Assembly (NCBI GenBank): GCA_037349105.1
Contig: JAYJMM010000124.1
Coordinates: forward strand, 4,572,001-4,636,000
Length of the DNA: 64,000 bases
Source of the DNA: Limnomonas spitsbergensis
Lineage: Eukaryota > Chlorophyta > Chlorophyceae > Chlamydomonadales
Reading direction: 5' to 3'
Within the stretch, counting starts at the first letter, position 1, and each line of letters starts with the position of its first letter. The notes beneath the pieces are model-generated. The model was not told the origin of the DNA. It did not search any database and worked only from the letters and a program-made list of their open reading frames with translations. Position numbers and translations under genes: made by a program. Positions 13,501-22,551 of this stretch are shown in pieces.

Positions 13501-16500
13501 TGGGACAGGAGATATGGGACAGGAGATATGGGACATGAGATATGGGACAGGAGATATGGGACATGAGATATGGGACAGGAGATATGGGATAGGAGATATG
13601 GGACATGAGATATGGGACAGGAGATATGGGTCAGGAGATATGGGACATGAGATATGGGACATGAGATATGGGACATGAGATATGGGACAGGAGATATGGG
13701 ACAGGAGATATGGGTCAGGAGATATGGGACATGAGATATGGGACATGAGATATGGGACAGGAGATATGGGACAGGAGATATGGGACATGAGATATGGGAC
13801 ATGAGATATGGGACAGGAGATATGGGACAGGAGATATGGGACAGGAGATATGGGACAGGAGATATGGGACAGGAGATATGGGTCAGGAGATATGGGACAT
13901 GAGATATGGGACATGAGATATGGGACATGAGATATGGGACAGGAGATATGGGACATGAGATATGGGACAGGAGATATGGGACATGAGATATGGGACAGGA
14001 GATATGGGACATGAGATATGGGACAGGAGATATGGGACAGGAGATATGGGACATGAGATATGGGACATGAGATATGGGACAGGAGATATGGGACAGGAGA
14101 TATGGGACAGGAGATATGGGACAGGAGATATGGGACAGGAGATATGGGACAGGAGATATGGGACATGAGATATGGGACAGGAGATATGGGACATGAGATA
14201 TGGGACATGAGATATGGGACATGAGATATGGGACAGGAGATATGGGACATGAGATATGGGTCAGGAGATATGGGACATGAGATATGGGACAGGAGATATG
14301 GGACAGGAGATATGGGACAGGAGATATGGGATAGGAGATATGGGACTTGTGCCCGTAAACCGGTACAGGCACTAAATACGCTAGGACAGCGAGCGAAAAC
14401 CAGTGACCCCCCTGTGCAAGCAACCAACACACAACCACCGAGCAGTAGCGTGGGAATGAACCCTAGGTGGAGGTTGGGCCCCATCTCTCAGAAATGCATG
14501 ATCTGCAAGTGGGCACTGGGCAGGTGGAGGTTGGGCCCCATGCTAGGATCTCTCAGAAATACATGATCTGCAGGTGGGCACTGGGCAGGTGGAGGTTGGG
14601 CCCCATGCTAGGATCTCTCAGAAATGCATGATCTGCAGGTGGGCACTGGGCAGGTGGAGGTTGGGCCCCATGCTAGGATCTCTCAGAAATGCATGATCTG
14701 CAGGTGGGCACTCGGCAGGTGGAGGTGGAGATTGGGGCCTGTGTTTGAGCTGCCCCGATATTTACCGTAGAACCTCTTAGACTCCGCGCACCCCCCCAAC
14801 AAAGTTTTTCTTCCGTCGCGTTATTTAATTCGTAGCGCGCACCCCCAAAATAGTTATTTGGGCACCTGACTGACGCTCCGCGCAGCGGCGATTTTTGAAT
14901 TAATATTAGCGCGCAGCCATGTCCGCGCACCCCAATAATTATTTAATTACGAGATGAGTCAAAGCGGTTCTACGGTACATGTCAGCCCCATGTGAAAAGG
15001 ATGCATATGAGGCCCCATCCCCAACGCTGCTCACTTCAGCCGCATGTCCCTAGGGGGGCGTAATCATCTTTCCTCTTTCTTTCTCTCTCCCCGGTAACCC
15101 GCGGGACGCAAGCCAACGGGCGTTTGACCATTCAACTCCCATGCAATTGTACATCCGATCAGGGGATTTTTGAAGTGCGCTTCAGCTACACTTAAGCTAC
15201 CACAGGGCCTGTGGCTGACAGGGCATAAGATGCATTGAGCACTGTTGCTTGGACCACTAGCTGGTCAGGGTTTGATCCCCATTGGCCCAGCGGACCTAGG
15301 AGGAGGTGGTTTTGGCGCGAGAGGGGGAGGGGGGGGGGGCAGGAATATACCCCCCCCCTTAAGCAAAAATATGAGTCCACCCTGAGTTTCCCTCCCTCCC
15401 TCCCCCGCCTCAGAAATCCAGTAGAGCGTACCTTCATCAGCATTCCTCAATCAAAAATATATATCATGAGGGAAGGCAGGGGCCAGGGGTCTATTTGGAT
15501 GTTAGTCTGGTACGCTGTTAAAGAAACAACTAGTAAACTAGTATTCATGCATGTTGGCATGTATGGTTTAAGCAGATCTGCCCCCTTAACCTAAAGTGAA
15601 CACCACCAGTCCCCCCTTAACCTAAAGGGAACACCTGTATAGGAGGGGGGATAATGGTGGGATCCTATTCCTACAATTCACGAGGCTACGAGCATGACCT
15701 GCCGATATGTCAAGATGTGTTAAGTTTTGACCAGTTGCACACTGCTTTCTTGTGTATTTTGTACTGCTCTCATGTGTACTGCATTGTACCGTTGCTTGTG
15801 TTCTGCTCAGTCATAGCAGTATTGTGACCCTCATGTGTACTGCATCGTACCGCTGTGTTTGGTCTACCCAGTCAAAGCAGTACTGTGACCCTTATGTGTA
15901 CTGCATTATACCGCTGTTTGTGGTATATTCAGTCAAAGCAGTACTGTGACCCTCATGTGTACTGCATCGTACCGCTGTGTTTGGTCTACCCAGTCAAAGC
16001 AGTACTGTGACCCTCATGTGTACTGCATTATACCGCTGTTTGTGGTATATTCAGTCAAAGCAGTACTGTGACCCTCATGTGTACTGCTTTCTATGCAGTA
16101 CTGCGCTGTCAAATCTGTGATATGAAGCTCGTGTGTACTGCCTTCTTGTATTGCTCAGTTCAAGCAGTATTGGGACCTTCTGGTGCTTTCGTCGTTTGTC
16201 TTTTATCTCATTCTGGACTTCCCGTCGGACACCACCACGCCGCTCGACCGTGGGGTCGCCCTTTTCGCCACTCCTATGCAGGTCAGTGTGGCCGGGGTTT
16301 ACGCCTGGCATAACAGATAGGGTCCTGGGTGATCAGAACTCATTGCGATGTAGGTTACTGGGGAAATAGGTCGGGAGCCCCGCTGTGCGGCCACCCCTCC
16401 TCTGATGGGAGGACCAAACCTTGACCGGCTTGTGTCCGGTGGACCAAGCATCAGGGTTGCTTCACCAGCCGCCCATGGCGGTTGATCGTGCTGTAGCTGA

Positions 16501-19500
16501 ATTGTGGCTGAAGCGTGCCAAATAATGAACACTGCTGCAAATTCATTGTCACAGTCAGGGATGACGACGGTTTGGTGTGACGATCTTTCGCACTGTCCCC
16601 TCAAGGCCAAAACTGTGCTAGGGGGGAATCGAACCCCCGTCTGTTCCGTGGCAGGGAACTATGCTACCACTATACCACTAGCACCTTTGGATGTGATACT
16701 GCCATGTGTATCTGCTATATAATGTTGGCCCTCTCGCTGATTTTGACCTAACTTCGTTTTTGTATTTCTCTCTCACTCTCTCTCTCCTGAGGTTCACTTG
16801 ACCTGAGCTGCACCAGCTCCACGTTTTTCTGTCCGAAATCTGGCTCTCTAGATCTAGCTTTGGGGATAACGGCTGCTCAGCGGTGGGCCTCCGTTGAAAT
16901 CAAGTCAAATCGCGATTTTCCAGTCTTATAGAGGTAACGGCAGGCCTCCAGAAACAGAAAACAAAAACAAAACTACATCCTAGGCAGCCAGCGTCACTAG
17001 AAGAGTGTCGGAGCGCTGGAGCTACACTTACATCCCAAAGAGAATTCCAATGACTGATCATCCCCCAGCTTCTGTCCTCATACGTTCATCTCAATCCTCA
17101 TCTCTACCGGTATTGTGTATATTCTTTTGTTGTGTCCATTGAAATCCTGTGATGTAAACCCCAAGGTAGTCACGGGATTCAAATTCAAATTATGATTGAA
17201 ATTCTGACGCTCTGTATGCAGGCATACCCTCTGCTGGTGCTACTGCCCATCACGGGCGTCTGGGTGCCTCAGGTGGGCCGCATTTAAATTGTGTTGAAAT
17301 ACATTTGAAAAAATTCTTAAAAAATGTGTCCTTATTTTCTGGGCTCGAATTACCGTATACATCTTCTCGTTGGGGTCTGGGTGCCTCAGGTGGGTGGCCG
17401 CATTCCATCTTTCCTCCAAGATTGTTTGCTCCAGGAATCTTCAGGTTGGCTTTTGGCATCCTTGATAGAATGGCCTGCAATCACAACCGTACCCTCCAGT
17501 CATCTGGCCTAGGATAACCGTGAGCACTTGCCGCCTTACCTTGTGGCGGCACAGACGAGGCCTCAGCCTGTGTTGAACTGTCTCCATGACACTCACCTTC
17601 CTTTTTTAATTCATTTTGATTACAACGGGGGGTCGATTACAATGGAGGGCCGAGCGCTGAGCAGCCGTCATCCCTCCTGCTAGATCTGGAGAGTTCGACC
17701 CTCACACTTGCCTGCGGGCGGTAGATTTCCTTCGTTCTTATTGGCATGGCTCGGCATGGCATGGCATGCAAGAATCCCTGTTTTTTTCCTAGGGTATTCA
17801 AAAGATCCAACAAGGACAAGGACAATTGGATGGGACCCTGGTAATGTCCTGGTGTCAAAACCCATATACATCGCTTTGTCAACAGGTAAAACCAGGGGGT
17901 ACAACCACCATAGCCCTTACCTTTGCCTTGTCAGGCAAGCGCATAATCCTCTTTCTTTATTGGATTCCGACCCCCATGATCACTCAATGTTTCCTATTAT
18001 TATGGTTGTTGTTTTGCCTCACTACTTCCTGGTCTCGGAAGCGCGCTTGCTGGTCGTTTCAACTTCAAGCGAGAAAAGTCCGTGACTGTCAGCCCGACCG
18101 AAGGTCTTGCCTCTGTTTTCTTTTGTTTACTGTTGGGGAAGTGCCTGCTGGTCCACGGGATCTTGTCAAGAAAAAATAAGATCACTCAGCCTGCCAGCTG
18201 GCAAGATGTTCACTTCTGCCCTTTGTTGGTGGTGTACAGGCCCGGCATGCCCCCATAGGCATTTTTTTCTAGCTGGACTGCTGCTCCTACTCTGCTTACA
18301 AAGGAGTCAAACCCCTATGATTGGTAGTACGCATGGTTGTTCTATGATGCCCTAAACCCTAAACCTTAACCCCCTGAATATACGCAGATTGTGAAGTGTG
18401 TGGCAACGGACACACGGCCGCCAATGCTGCTCAGCTACATTGTTGGCACCAGGTGAGATCAGCCTTCGAGATTTTTCATGGGATGTGTCCACCGTATATT
18501 GAAGGGTGCTTCAGGTCCCATTCAGCTACATTGTTGGCACCAGGTGAGATCAGCCTTCGAGATTTTTCATGGGATGTGTCCACCGTATATTTTAGGGTTC
18601 TTCAGGTACCATTCAGCTACATCGTTGGCACCAGGTGAGATCAGCCTTTAAGCTTTCTTGGTGGGATGTGTCTACTGTTTATTTTAGGGTGCCTCAGCTA
18701 CCATACAGCTACATCTCTGGCAGTAGGTGAAATCAGCCTTTAAGCTTTCTGCATGGGAGGCGTCCACTGCTTATTTTAGGGTTCTACAGCTACCATTCAG
18801 CTACATCACGGATTTCGGCCGTGGGGGCCTGGCTCACATACCCTACTACTTGGGCCACCTGTGGCGGGTCGGCAGTGTTTCTTTTTTTGTGACTCAGCTA
18901 CATGTCAGCTACACTCCCGCCTGTGGCCGGAGGCCGTATTTGTGGCCGGCCATGCTGCCTTGGCCCTCAGCCGTTGGCCGGTCCAGGTTTGGTTCCAATT
19001 GGGCCTTTGGCGGCCGCGGGGCGGCCTGCCAAAGGCGGACTCGTAGCCGAAAAAACAAACGCTGCGGGCCGGGCAAGGTTTGCGGTCAACACTTAGCAGC
19101 CAGTCAGGAGGGGTGAGGTGCTAAAGATAGCTACGTCGCCGGCATCATTTGGATTCAAAGGGCTAGGGCTTAGGGTTCATGTTGTAGGGTTTAACAGCGG
19201 TTAGTATGCCGGTGGGTACAGCTGAGAGAGTGGGAGGCAACGGTTTGTTTTGCTGGCTCGTGCCTGCTCTCTACACTGTGGGCACCAGAAAACGTTTCAT
19301 TTACTGCCTTGCGCATCCTCTACATTGTGGGCACCATTACACGTTTATCTTACTGCCTTGCGCATCCTCTCTGCAGTGGGAATGTGGGCAACCGGTGATA
19401 TCATTCCATTTCGTCCAAGGTCAAGGTCTAAAAGCCCAGAGGGCGCAAACAGGTGCACATCACATTGGTGACAACAAAACTTAGCGAGTTAGTTTTTGGC

Positions 19501-20835
19501 GACGGATATCAACTCTCTAACTCCTCGTCAACAATCTTCTGCACCTGTTCGCGCCTTTTGGGCTTCTAAACCTTGACAAGTTGACATCCGGCGCCAGATG
19601 TGTACTAGCTCACCCGCCGTCAAAAACAATTGTTTGTTTGCTGGGCTGCGTTCTACACTGAAAGATGGCTTCCCTCACCTTCTTGTCCTGCAGCTGCGCC
19701 CGGCTGTCACTGCCGTTGTACATCCTGGCCTGCCCCAACAACCTGCTGGGGCAGCCCTTTCGACCGGTCCTGGCGGCCGTGCTCCTGGCATGGATGGTAG
19801 CGCAGGTGCGGGTCGGAATCGTTTGTTTTACGACACGCCGGGTCAGCATCGTTTGTTTTAGGACACGCAGGGTCGGCATCTTTGTTTAGGACACACTTCA
19901 GCTTACCCTGCAACCAAAACTCTTCTCCTGGCACTACAGGTGTTGTTGCTTGACGGGATCCGGCGGTACGGATCCAGGCGTATGCTGCCGTCGTTCTTCC
20001 TGCCTGAGCAGTACGACTACCACCGGCCCGCCACGCTGCGAGAAATGGGGGCGCGCGCCGTGGCCCCTCCTCAAGCGTCTGCCACTCACACCGCGGCAGT
20101 ACTGCCCGGCGCTCCTCTGTCCGGCGGTACATTGGCGGTACAAGTTCCTCTTGGAGGTGCTGCTGGGGCTGCATCAGGCTCTGGCGGTGGTGCGGTGGCG
20201 CCTCCTGGGCGGGACGCCCGCAGGCGATTTCCTCCGGCTGCGAACGACATGGAGGCTGGACTGCCAGGCAGTGGATCAGGGTTCAGCAGTGCTTCCGCCG
20301 TACTTCAACAGGACAATGCAGCGGTAAATGTGCACGGCAGTGCCGAGTGCGTGATTTGCATGTGCTCTGTGCCGCTGGCGCCGACCTCGGAGAGGCTGCT
20401 GACGCCATGCGGGTGAGCGGGCCGGCAGACGGGGTTGGTCGGGCAGGCGGTGTAGCGTTCTTACCAGTTAGACCAAAGGATCCAGATGTAGTTAACGTCC
20501 TCTTAGGTTATTAGGATCGATACAGGCGGGATGGCGGGAGAATTGAGGTAGTGAGAGGGAGGCTTGTGTGGGCGGGTGGGAGAATTAAGGTAGGCAGACG
20601 GGTTGTGTGGGTGAGCGGGCGGGGTTGCTTGCCTTGCATGCCTTCTTCTGTCTCCATTTGTTTTTGAACTAATACCGGTAACTTTATTCGGAACTTGACC
20701 ACCAGTTTCAAAACAATTGAACCCTGCAGGCACTTTTTCCACAATACCTGCCTAGCGCGATGGGCACAAGTGAAGCTGGAGTGCCCGACATGTCGGAGTC
20801 GGCTGCCAGCGCTTAACGACCCGCTAGGGGTATGA
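1526..20835 (+). CDS. FLY1: Transmembrane RING-H2 E3 ubiquitin ligase, FLY1/Tul1/Dsc1 family (12 exons, 5' partial)
   Basis: Exons: 1526-1882, 2613-3953, 4330-4464, 7274-7403, 8216-8268, 10780-10890, 16168-16281, 17222-17272, 18388-18452, 19694-19805, 19940-20412, 20730-20835. All junctions are GT-AG and all phases agree, giving 1,015 codons plus TGA. The family consists of endomembrane ubiquitin ligases (plant FLYING SAUCER, yeast Tul1/Dsc1) that ubiquitinate membrane proteins in the Golgi and endosomes. Seen here: hydrophobic segments in exons 3-10, the family signature 'GVWVPQ' then 'LPLYILACPNN', 'YGSRRMLPSFFLPEQYDYH' before the tail, and a C-terminal RING-H2 (recovered-residue numbers C960, C963, C980, H982, H985, C988, C999, C1002) ending 'LECPTCRSRLP'. 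The first recovered exon carries a poly-alanine run. The second (447 codons) has a 9-residue repeat and an acidic end, both unusual for the family and lying where a luminal domain is expected. The true start codon and signal peptide are not in the recovered part; an ATG at 1283 in frame with exon 1 is probably intronic. The 2613 acceptor is the least certain junction. Confidence 0.86.
1738..1797 (+). repeat. Poly-alanine (GCN) run inside the ligase exon
   Basis: An imperfect GCC/GCA/GCG run within the first recovered exon encodes roughly 20 consecutive alanines, followed by glycine and serine runs. It is in frame and translated if the exon model is right. Such runs are typical low-complexity linkers and mark no domain. 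Confidence 0.85.
1950..2046. repeat. 22-bp tandem repeat in intron
   Basis: Units of 'aaccaacagctagccagcag' type repeat four to five times just after the 1882/1883 donor. They do not copy the adjacent exon. Confidence 0.8.
2395..2606 (+). repeat. Dispersed repeat family A, copy abutting a 3' splice site
   Basis: Diverged copy of a family found about 13 times in the window. Its end carries the hallmark 'tgtagctgatatgtagctga'. The ligase exon begins at 2613, within a few bases of the element end, so the element may supply the acceptor. Confidence 0.65.
2843..3223 (+). repeat. In-frame 27-bp minisatellite in the ligase coding exon
   Basis: About 14 units of nine codons with consensus GEQGSADLQ. 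At DNA level each unit is built around 'gatctgcagatctgcag', a near-palindrome. No unit changes the frame. The segment would be a hydrophilic, acidic, glutamine-rich stretch of the protein's non-membrane part. Confidence 0.9.
4036..4325. repeat. 34-bp degenerate tandem repeat in intron
   Basis: Units built on 'gcctgtttgtgccatgcttc' repeat about eight times with growing divergence, filling most of the 3954-4329 intron up to the pyrimidine tract before the next exon. Confidence 0.8.
4424..5497 (+). repeat. 66-bp donor-edge array (exon end plus 5' splice site repeated)
   Basis: The first unit is the genuine end of the 4330-4464 exon, 'tggatggcggctgtgacatg' then CCTGCAG, followed by the intron start GTGGGGGACAGGG. 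About 15 further copies follow. The distal ones have a strict 66-bp period (for example 5005, 5071, 5137) and keep CCTGCAG-GTGCGGGG, so each carries an intact GT donor. Intron-derived parts include TTTAGGGTTTAGGG. Because 66 bp is 22 codons, the copies stay open in the exon's frame and on the opposite strand. Confidence 0.95.
5571..5965. mobile_element. Foldback element made of two inverted family A repeats
   Basis: The left arm starts 'ttactcagctacatgtcagc' and the right arm ends with its complement, 'gctgacatgtagctgaatca'. The arms are each about 170-190 bp and enclose a short centre. Each arm is a family A repeat, so this is a palindromic pair or a foldback transposon in the 4465-7273 intron. 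No coding capacity is seen. Confidence 0.75.
6280..7330 (+). repeat. Acceptor-edge array (3' splice site plus exon start repeated)
   Basis: The true acceptor, 'tctcgtgcag' before GGCGTCACCCAGGTCTCACAG at 7274, is preceded by five copies at about 6284, 6532, 6672, 6844 and 7017. Each contains a CAG (degraded in the 6672 copy) and the first roughly 50 bases of the exon, including the TACACCGGCAGCAACGCGG segment. The last two upstream copies form a perfect tandem duplication of about 173 bp. Between copies are runs of 'aacattcaactaacattc'. Confidence 0.93.
7555..8195. repeat. Degenerate tandem repeat in intron
   Basis: Repeated blocks of 'gatcccagatcctgatcctg' followed by 'gggagctttgaa' or 'gagatctttaca' fill the 7404-8215 intron. 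Copies are diverged and vary in spacing. They do not clearly copy the flanking exons. Confidence 0.75.
8273..9765. repeat. 34-bp satellite starting at a 5' splice site (about 44 units)
   Basis: Unit of 34 bp containing 'gctgacagacggggagggac' then GGGGGTAAT. The first unit begins five bases into the intron that follows the 8216-8268 exon, so the unit is derived from the intron's own first bases. Reverse-strand ORFs of 574 and 498 codons arise only because the unit lacks stops in those frames; they are not genes. Confidence 0.95.
10145..10320 (+). repeat. Dispersed repeat family A copy
   Basis: Shows the family layout: 'gggcgggccgccctgcagcc', a central 'cttgagcggctcacgacc', and the closing 'cagctgaagtgcagctgaag'. 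It lies in the 8269-10779 intron. Confidence 0.6.
10626..10793 (+). repeat. Acceptor-edge duplication (two copies)
   Basis: The true acceptor 'ccaccgctgcag' with exon start TTCCTCCAGTTTGC (exon 10780) is preceded by one copy at about 10676-10700. That copy keeps the pyrimidine tract, CAG and the first 14 exon bases before diverging into a C-run. Confidence 0.9.
10977..14345. repeat. 14-bp two-state satellite (about 240 units)
   Basis: Almost every unit is either gggacatgagatat or gggacaggagatat. Only a handful show 'gggtcagg' or 'gggatagg'. Length is about 3.37 kb, inside the 10891-16167 intron. Reverse-strand ORFs up to 915 codons in several overlapping frames are artefacts of a 14-bp unit with no stop in any minus frame. 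Confidence 0.98.
14487..14735 (+). repeat. 65-bp donor-edge array (four copies)
   Basis: Copies of the end of exon 10780-10890 plus its donor, GAAATGCATGAYCTGCAG-GTGGG and 'ggtggaggttgggcccca'. They recur at 14491, 14556, 14621 and 14686. They sit beyond the 14-bp satellite, which separates them from the genuine exon edge by 3.5 kb. Confidence 0.93.
14763..14977. mobile_element. TA-flanked MITE (about 215 bp)
   Basis: Terminal inverted repeats ccgtagaacc and ggttctacgg are flanked by TA on both sides, consistent with a Tc1/mariner-type target duplication. The interior holds 'ccgcgcacccc' motifs on an A+T-rich background and no ORF. Related elements lie at 34769-35263, 23162-23365 and 26286-26466. 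Confidence 0.8.
15735..16200 (+). repeat. 61-bp acceptor-edge array (about six copies)
   Basis: The genuine acceptor 'cagttcaagcag' with exon start TATTGGGACCTTCTGGTG (exon 16168) is preceded by units of 'cagtcaaagcag' followed by TACTGTGACCCTCATGTGTA, at exact 61-bp spacing (15881, 15942, 16003, 16064), with older diverged units to the left. The AG is kept in each. Confidence 0.92.
16370..16510 (+). repeat. Dispersed repeat family A copy
   Basis: Contains 'ggaccaaaccttgaccggct', GCCGCCCATGG and the closing 'gtagctgaattgtggctgaa'. Located in the intron that also holds the tRNA gene. Confidence 0.6.
16614..16684 (-). tRNA. tRNA-Gly (anticodon GCC)
   Basis: On the minus strand a 71-nt cloverleaf can be drawn. 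The acceptor GTGCTAG pairs with CTAGCAC. The A box is TGGTATAGTGG. The anticodon arm is GTTCC-CTGCCAC-GGAAC with anticodon GCC. The T arm is GGGGG-TTCGATT-CCCCC, containing the B box. The discriminator is A and no CCA is encoded, as usual in eukaryotic nuclei. There is no intron. It lies antisense inside the 16282-17221 intron of the ubiquitin ligase gene. Confidence 0.95.
17255..17395 (+). repeat. Donor-edge duplication (two copies)
   Basis: The end of exon 17222-17272 with its donor, GTCTGGGTGCCTCAG-GTGGGCCGCAT, is repeated about 110 bp downstream as GTCTGGGTGCCTCAG-GTGGGTGGCCGCAT. The first copy is the real one, since reading frame and phase continue from it to the next exon. Confidence 0.9.
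18432..18812 (+). repeat. 91-bp donor-edge array (five copies)
   Basis: The end of exon 18388-18452, CAGCTACATTGTTGGCACCAG, with donor GTGAGATCAGCC, recurs at 18523, 18614, 18706 and 18798. GT is retained in the copies at 18523-18706; the last is truncated. The intronic part of each unit includes 'ttttagggttctacag'-like sequence. Confidence 0.95.
18884..19080 (-). repeat. Dispersed repeat family A copy, inverted
   Basis: Reads as the complement of the family: starts 'gactcagctacatgtcagct' and continues to 'ggtccaggtttggttccaat' and GCGGCCGCGGGGCGGCC. It is very similar to the left arm of the foldback at 5571. Confidence 0.75.
19806..19900 (+). repeat. 30-bp tandem repeat at intron start (three copies)
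   Basis: Units of 'gggtcggaatcgtttgtttt' plus ACGACACGC follow the 19805 exon end directly. The array makes up most of this 134-bp intron, the shortest in the gene. Confidence 0.85.
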
Positions 20836-22551
20836 TTTAAACTTTGGGGGCTGAAGGAATTTCCGGTGCTGATCTTAAAATTCCCTGTCTGATAGGTCTT
20901 TCAGCAGATTTCAGTGGCCTTGAGTACTGGTGCAATGAGCCAAAGCAATATTTCTAAGCAGGGCCTCGGTATTGGAGACTGTAGTCAGGTCTCTCATTAC
21001 AAGACCACATTTTTTGTACTTTGTCATACTACTTGAGAGCTGTTTAGTCAGTGGGTACCTTATTACTTACCAGAACAGTGTTTTGCCAGTAGATTTTTCG
21101 CTACCTAACGAATGGAAAGCCTTCAATCAAATCGACTTGCTCTATGGGGAGATCTCTGTATGTCGAACTATGAGACATCGCTTAACAATCACGTCAATGC
21201 CAATGATTAGGCGCTTCAGCAGCAATTCAGCGGAGTCTGACTGTAGCTGGCCGACCTTGGTTAAGGGATCCCTGCTGCTTGGGCAACCAGCCGTGGGCCG
21301 CATTTGATCCCTACCGGCCCAGTGGCGAGTACCCAGTGTCCCAGTGGCCTGCATAACTGGTTGTGCTCACTAACATAAGCAGGGCCCAGAGGTGCAACGT
21401 CATAAACGAAGATAAGCACTGGCCAACAGTATTGGGGATGCTCAGGCTAGCATACACCAGGGGGATAAACATAGCCTCTCCCCAAGGCATGCTGTTTTTC
21501 AGACAGCATGATATGTCTGACCAGTAAGCTTATAAACAGATAACCATGTCGTCATCTCCCATTCTGGAGGACGGGTTAATGTCGTTACACCTCTGGGCCA
21601 TGCTGAAATGAAGCCCGGTCACGTTTGCGAAGTCTGAAGGACAGGTCCATGACGATACACCTCTGGGCCCTGCTCAAAAGCTCTCAGCCGCATGGGGCTG
21701 CAGGTCAGCTTAATGACGTAACACCTCCGGACCAGCTGGAGGACAGGTGTGGGTTCAGGATGGTGCACACCTGCAGGACACTCAGCCGCGTGGGGCTGGT
21801 AGGGGGTGAGCAAGCTCAATTTCAGCTACCATGCTCAGCAAGGACCATGGTGCAGCCATGCCAACCTCCTATGTTTCGAATGGTGCATTACTGCTGAACG
21901 CTCGGCCGTGTGGGGCTGGTAGGGAATGACTAAGCTCAAATCCAACTAACGTGCACAGCCAGGACAATGGTGCAACCATGCCACCCTCCTAAGTGAAGGG
22001 GCAGAAACATGAATCCTGGCGATCTGATCGAAGGTGAAGCCATAACCACATCCCATATGATTTAAAGTGTTTTGAGTCCAGCAGAGCATCATCACATTTG
22101 ACATGTGCCTGCAAACCGGTACAAGCGCAAAATGAATGATGGGGCTGAGGCACCGGGGCTGAGACGGAGCTGTGTGCCCCATCAATGTTCATATATTCTA
22201 TTACCTGTACAGGACACCTTCATTTATCGCACGACACCACTAAGGGGGTCGCTGGCCGATGAGGCCCATACCAGGACTAGCCTATGGGCATTGGCCGATG
22301 GCCCAAGCAGCAGGGCTCCCTGTACCAGGCTGCCCCAGCCATAGGCCGGGCAGTAGCACAGCAATGAAACCGAGGTACCCCAAAATGAACACCGCTACCT
22401 ACCCAGGCAGCTTTATTTCCCCTGTTCCCTTGTTTTCCCAACTGACAGGTCTATATAATTTTCTTTCCTCCCAACAGGGATTAGTAAGGCGCCCAGTCCG
22501 CCCACGCATCCGAGCCTTTTGATCAGGGCCCAGAGGTGTAACGTCATTGAC
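20836..22551. other. Intergenic region between convergent genes
   Basis: The 3' ends of the ubiquitin ligase (+) and methionine gamma-lyase (-) genes face each other here. I see only dispersed repeats. Family B copies lie near 21380, 21585, 21640 and 22520. A duplicated block with 'ggggctggtagg' and 'accatggtgcagccatgcca' spans 21770-22030. A family A-like piece lies near 22240-22370. No exon chain is visible. Confidence 0.6.

Noticed and set aside
10859..14484. Very long minus-strand ORFs (up to 915 codons) with MSHISCPIS repeats
   Set aside because: They are translations of the 14-bp satellite, open in several overlapping frames at once. No initiation context, domain or codon bias supports a gene.
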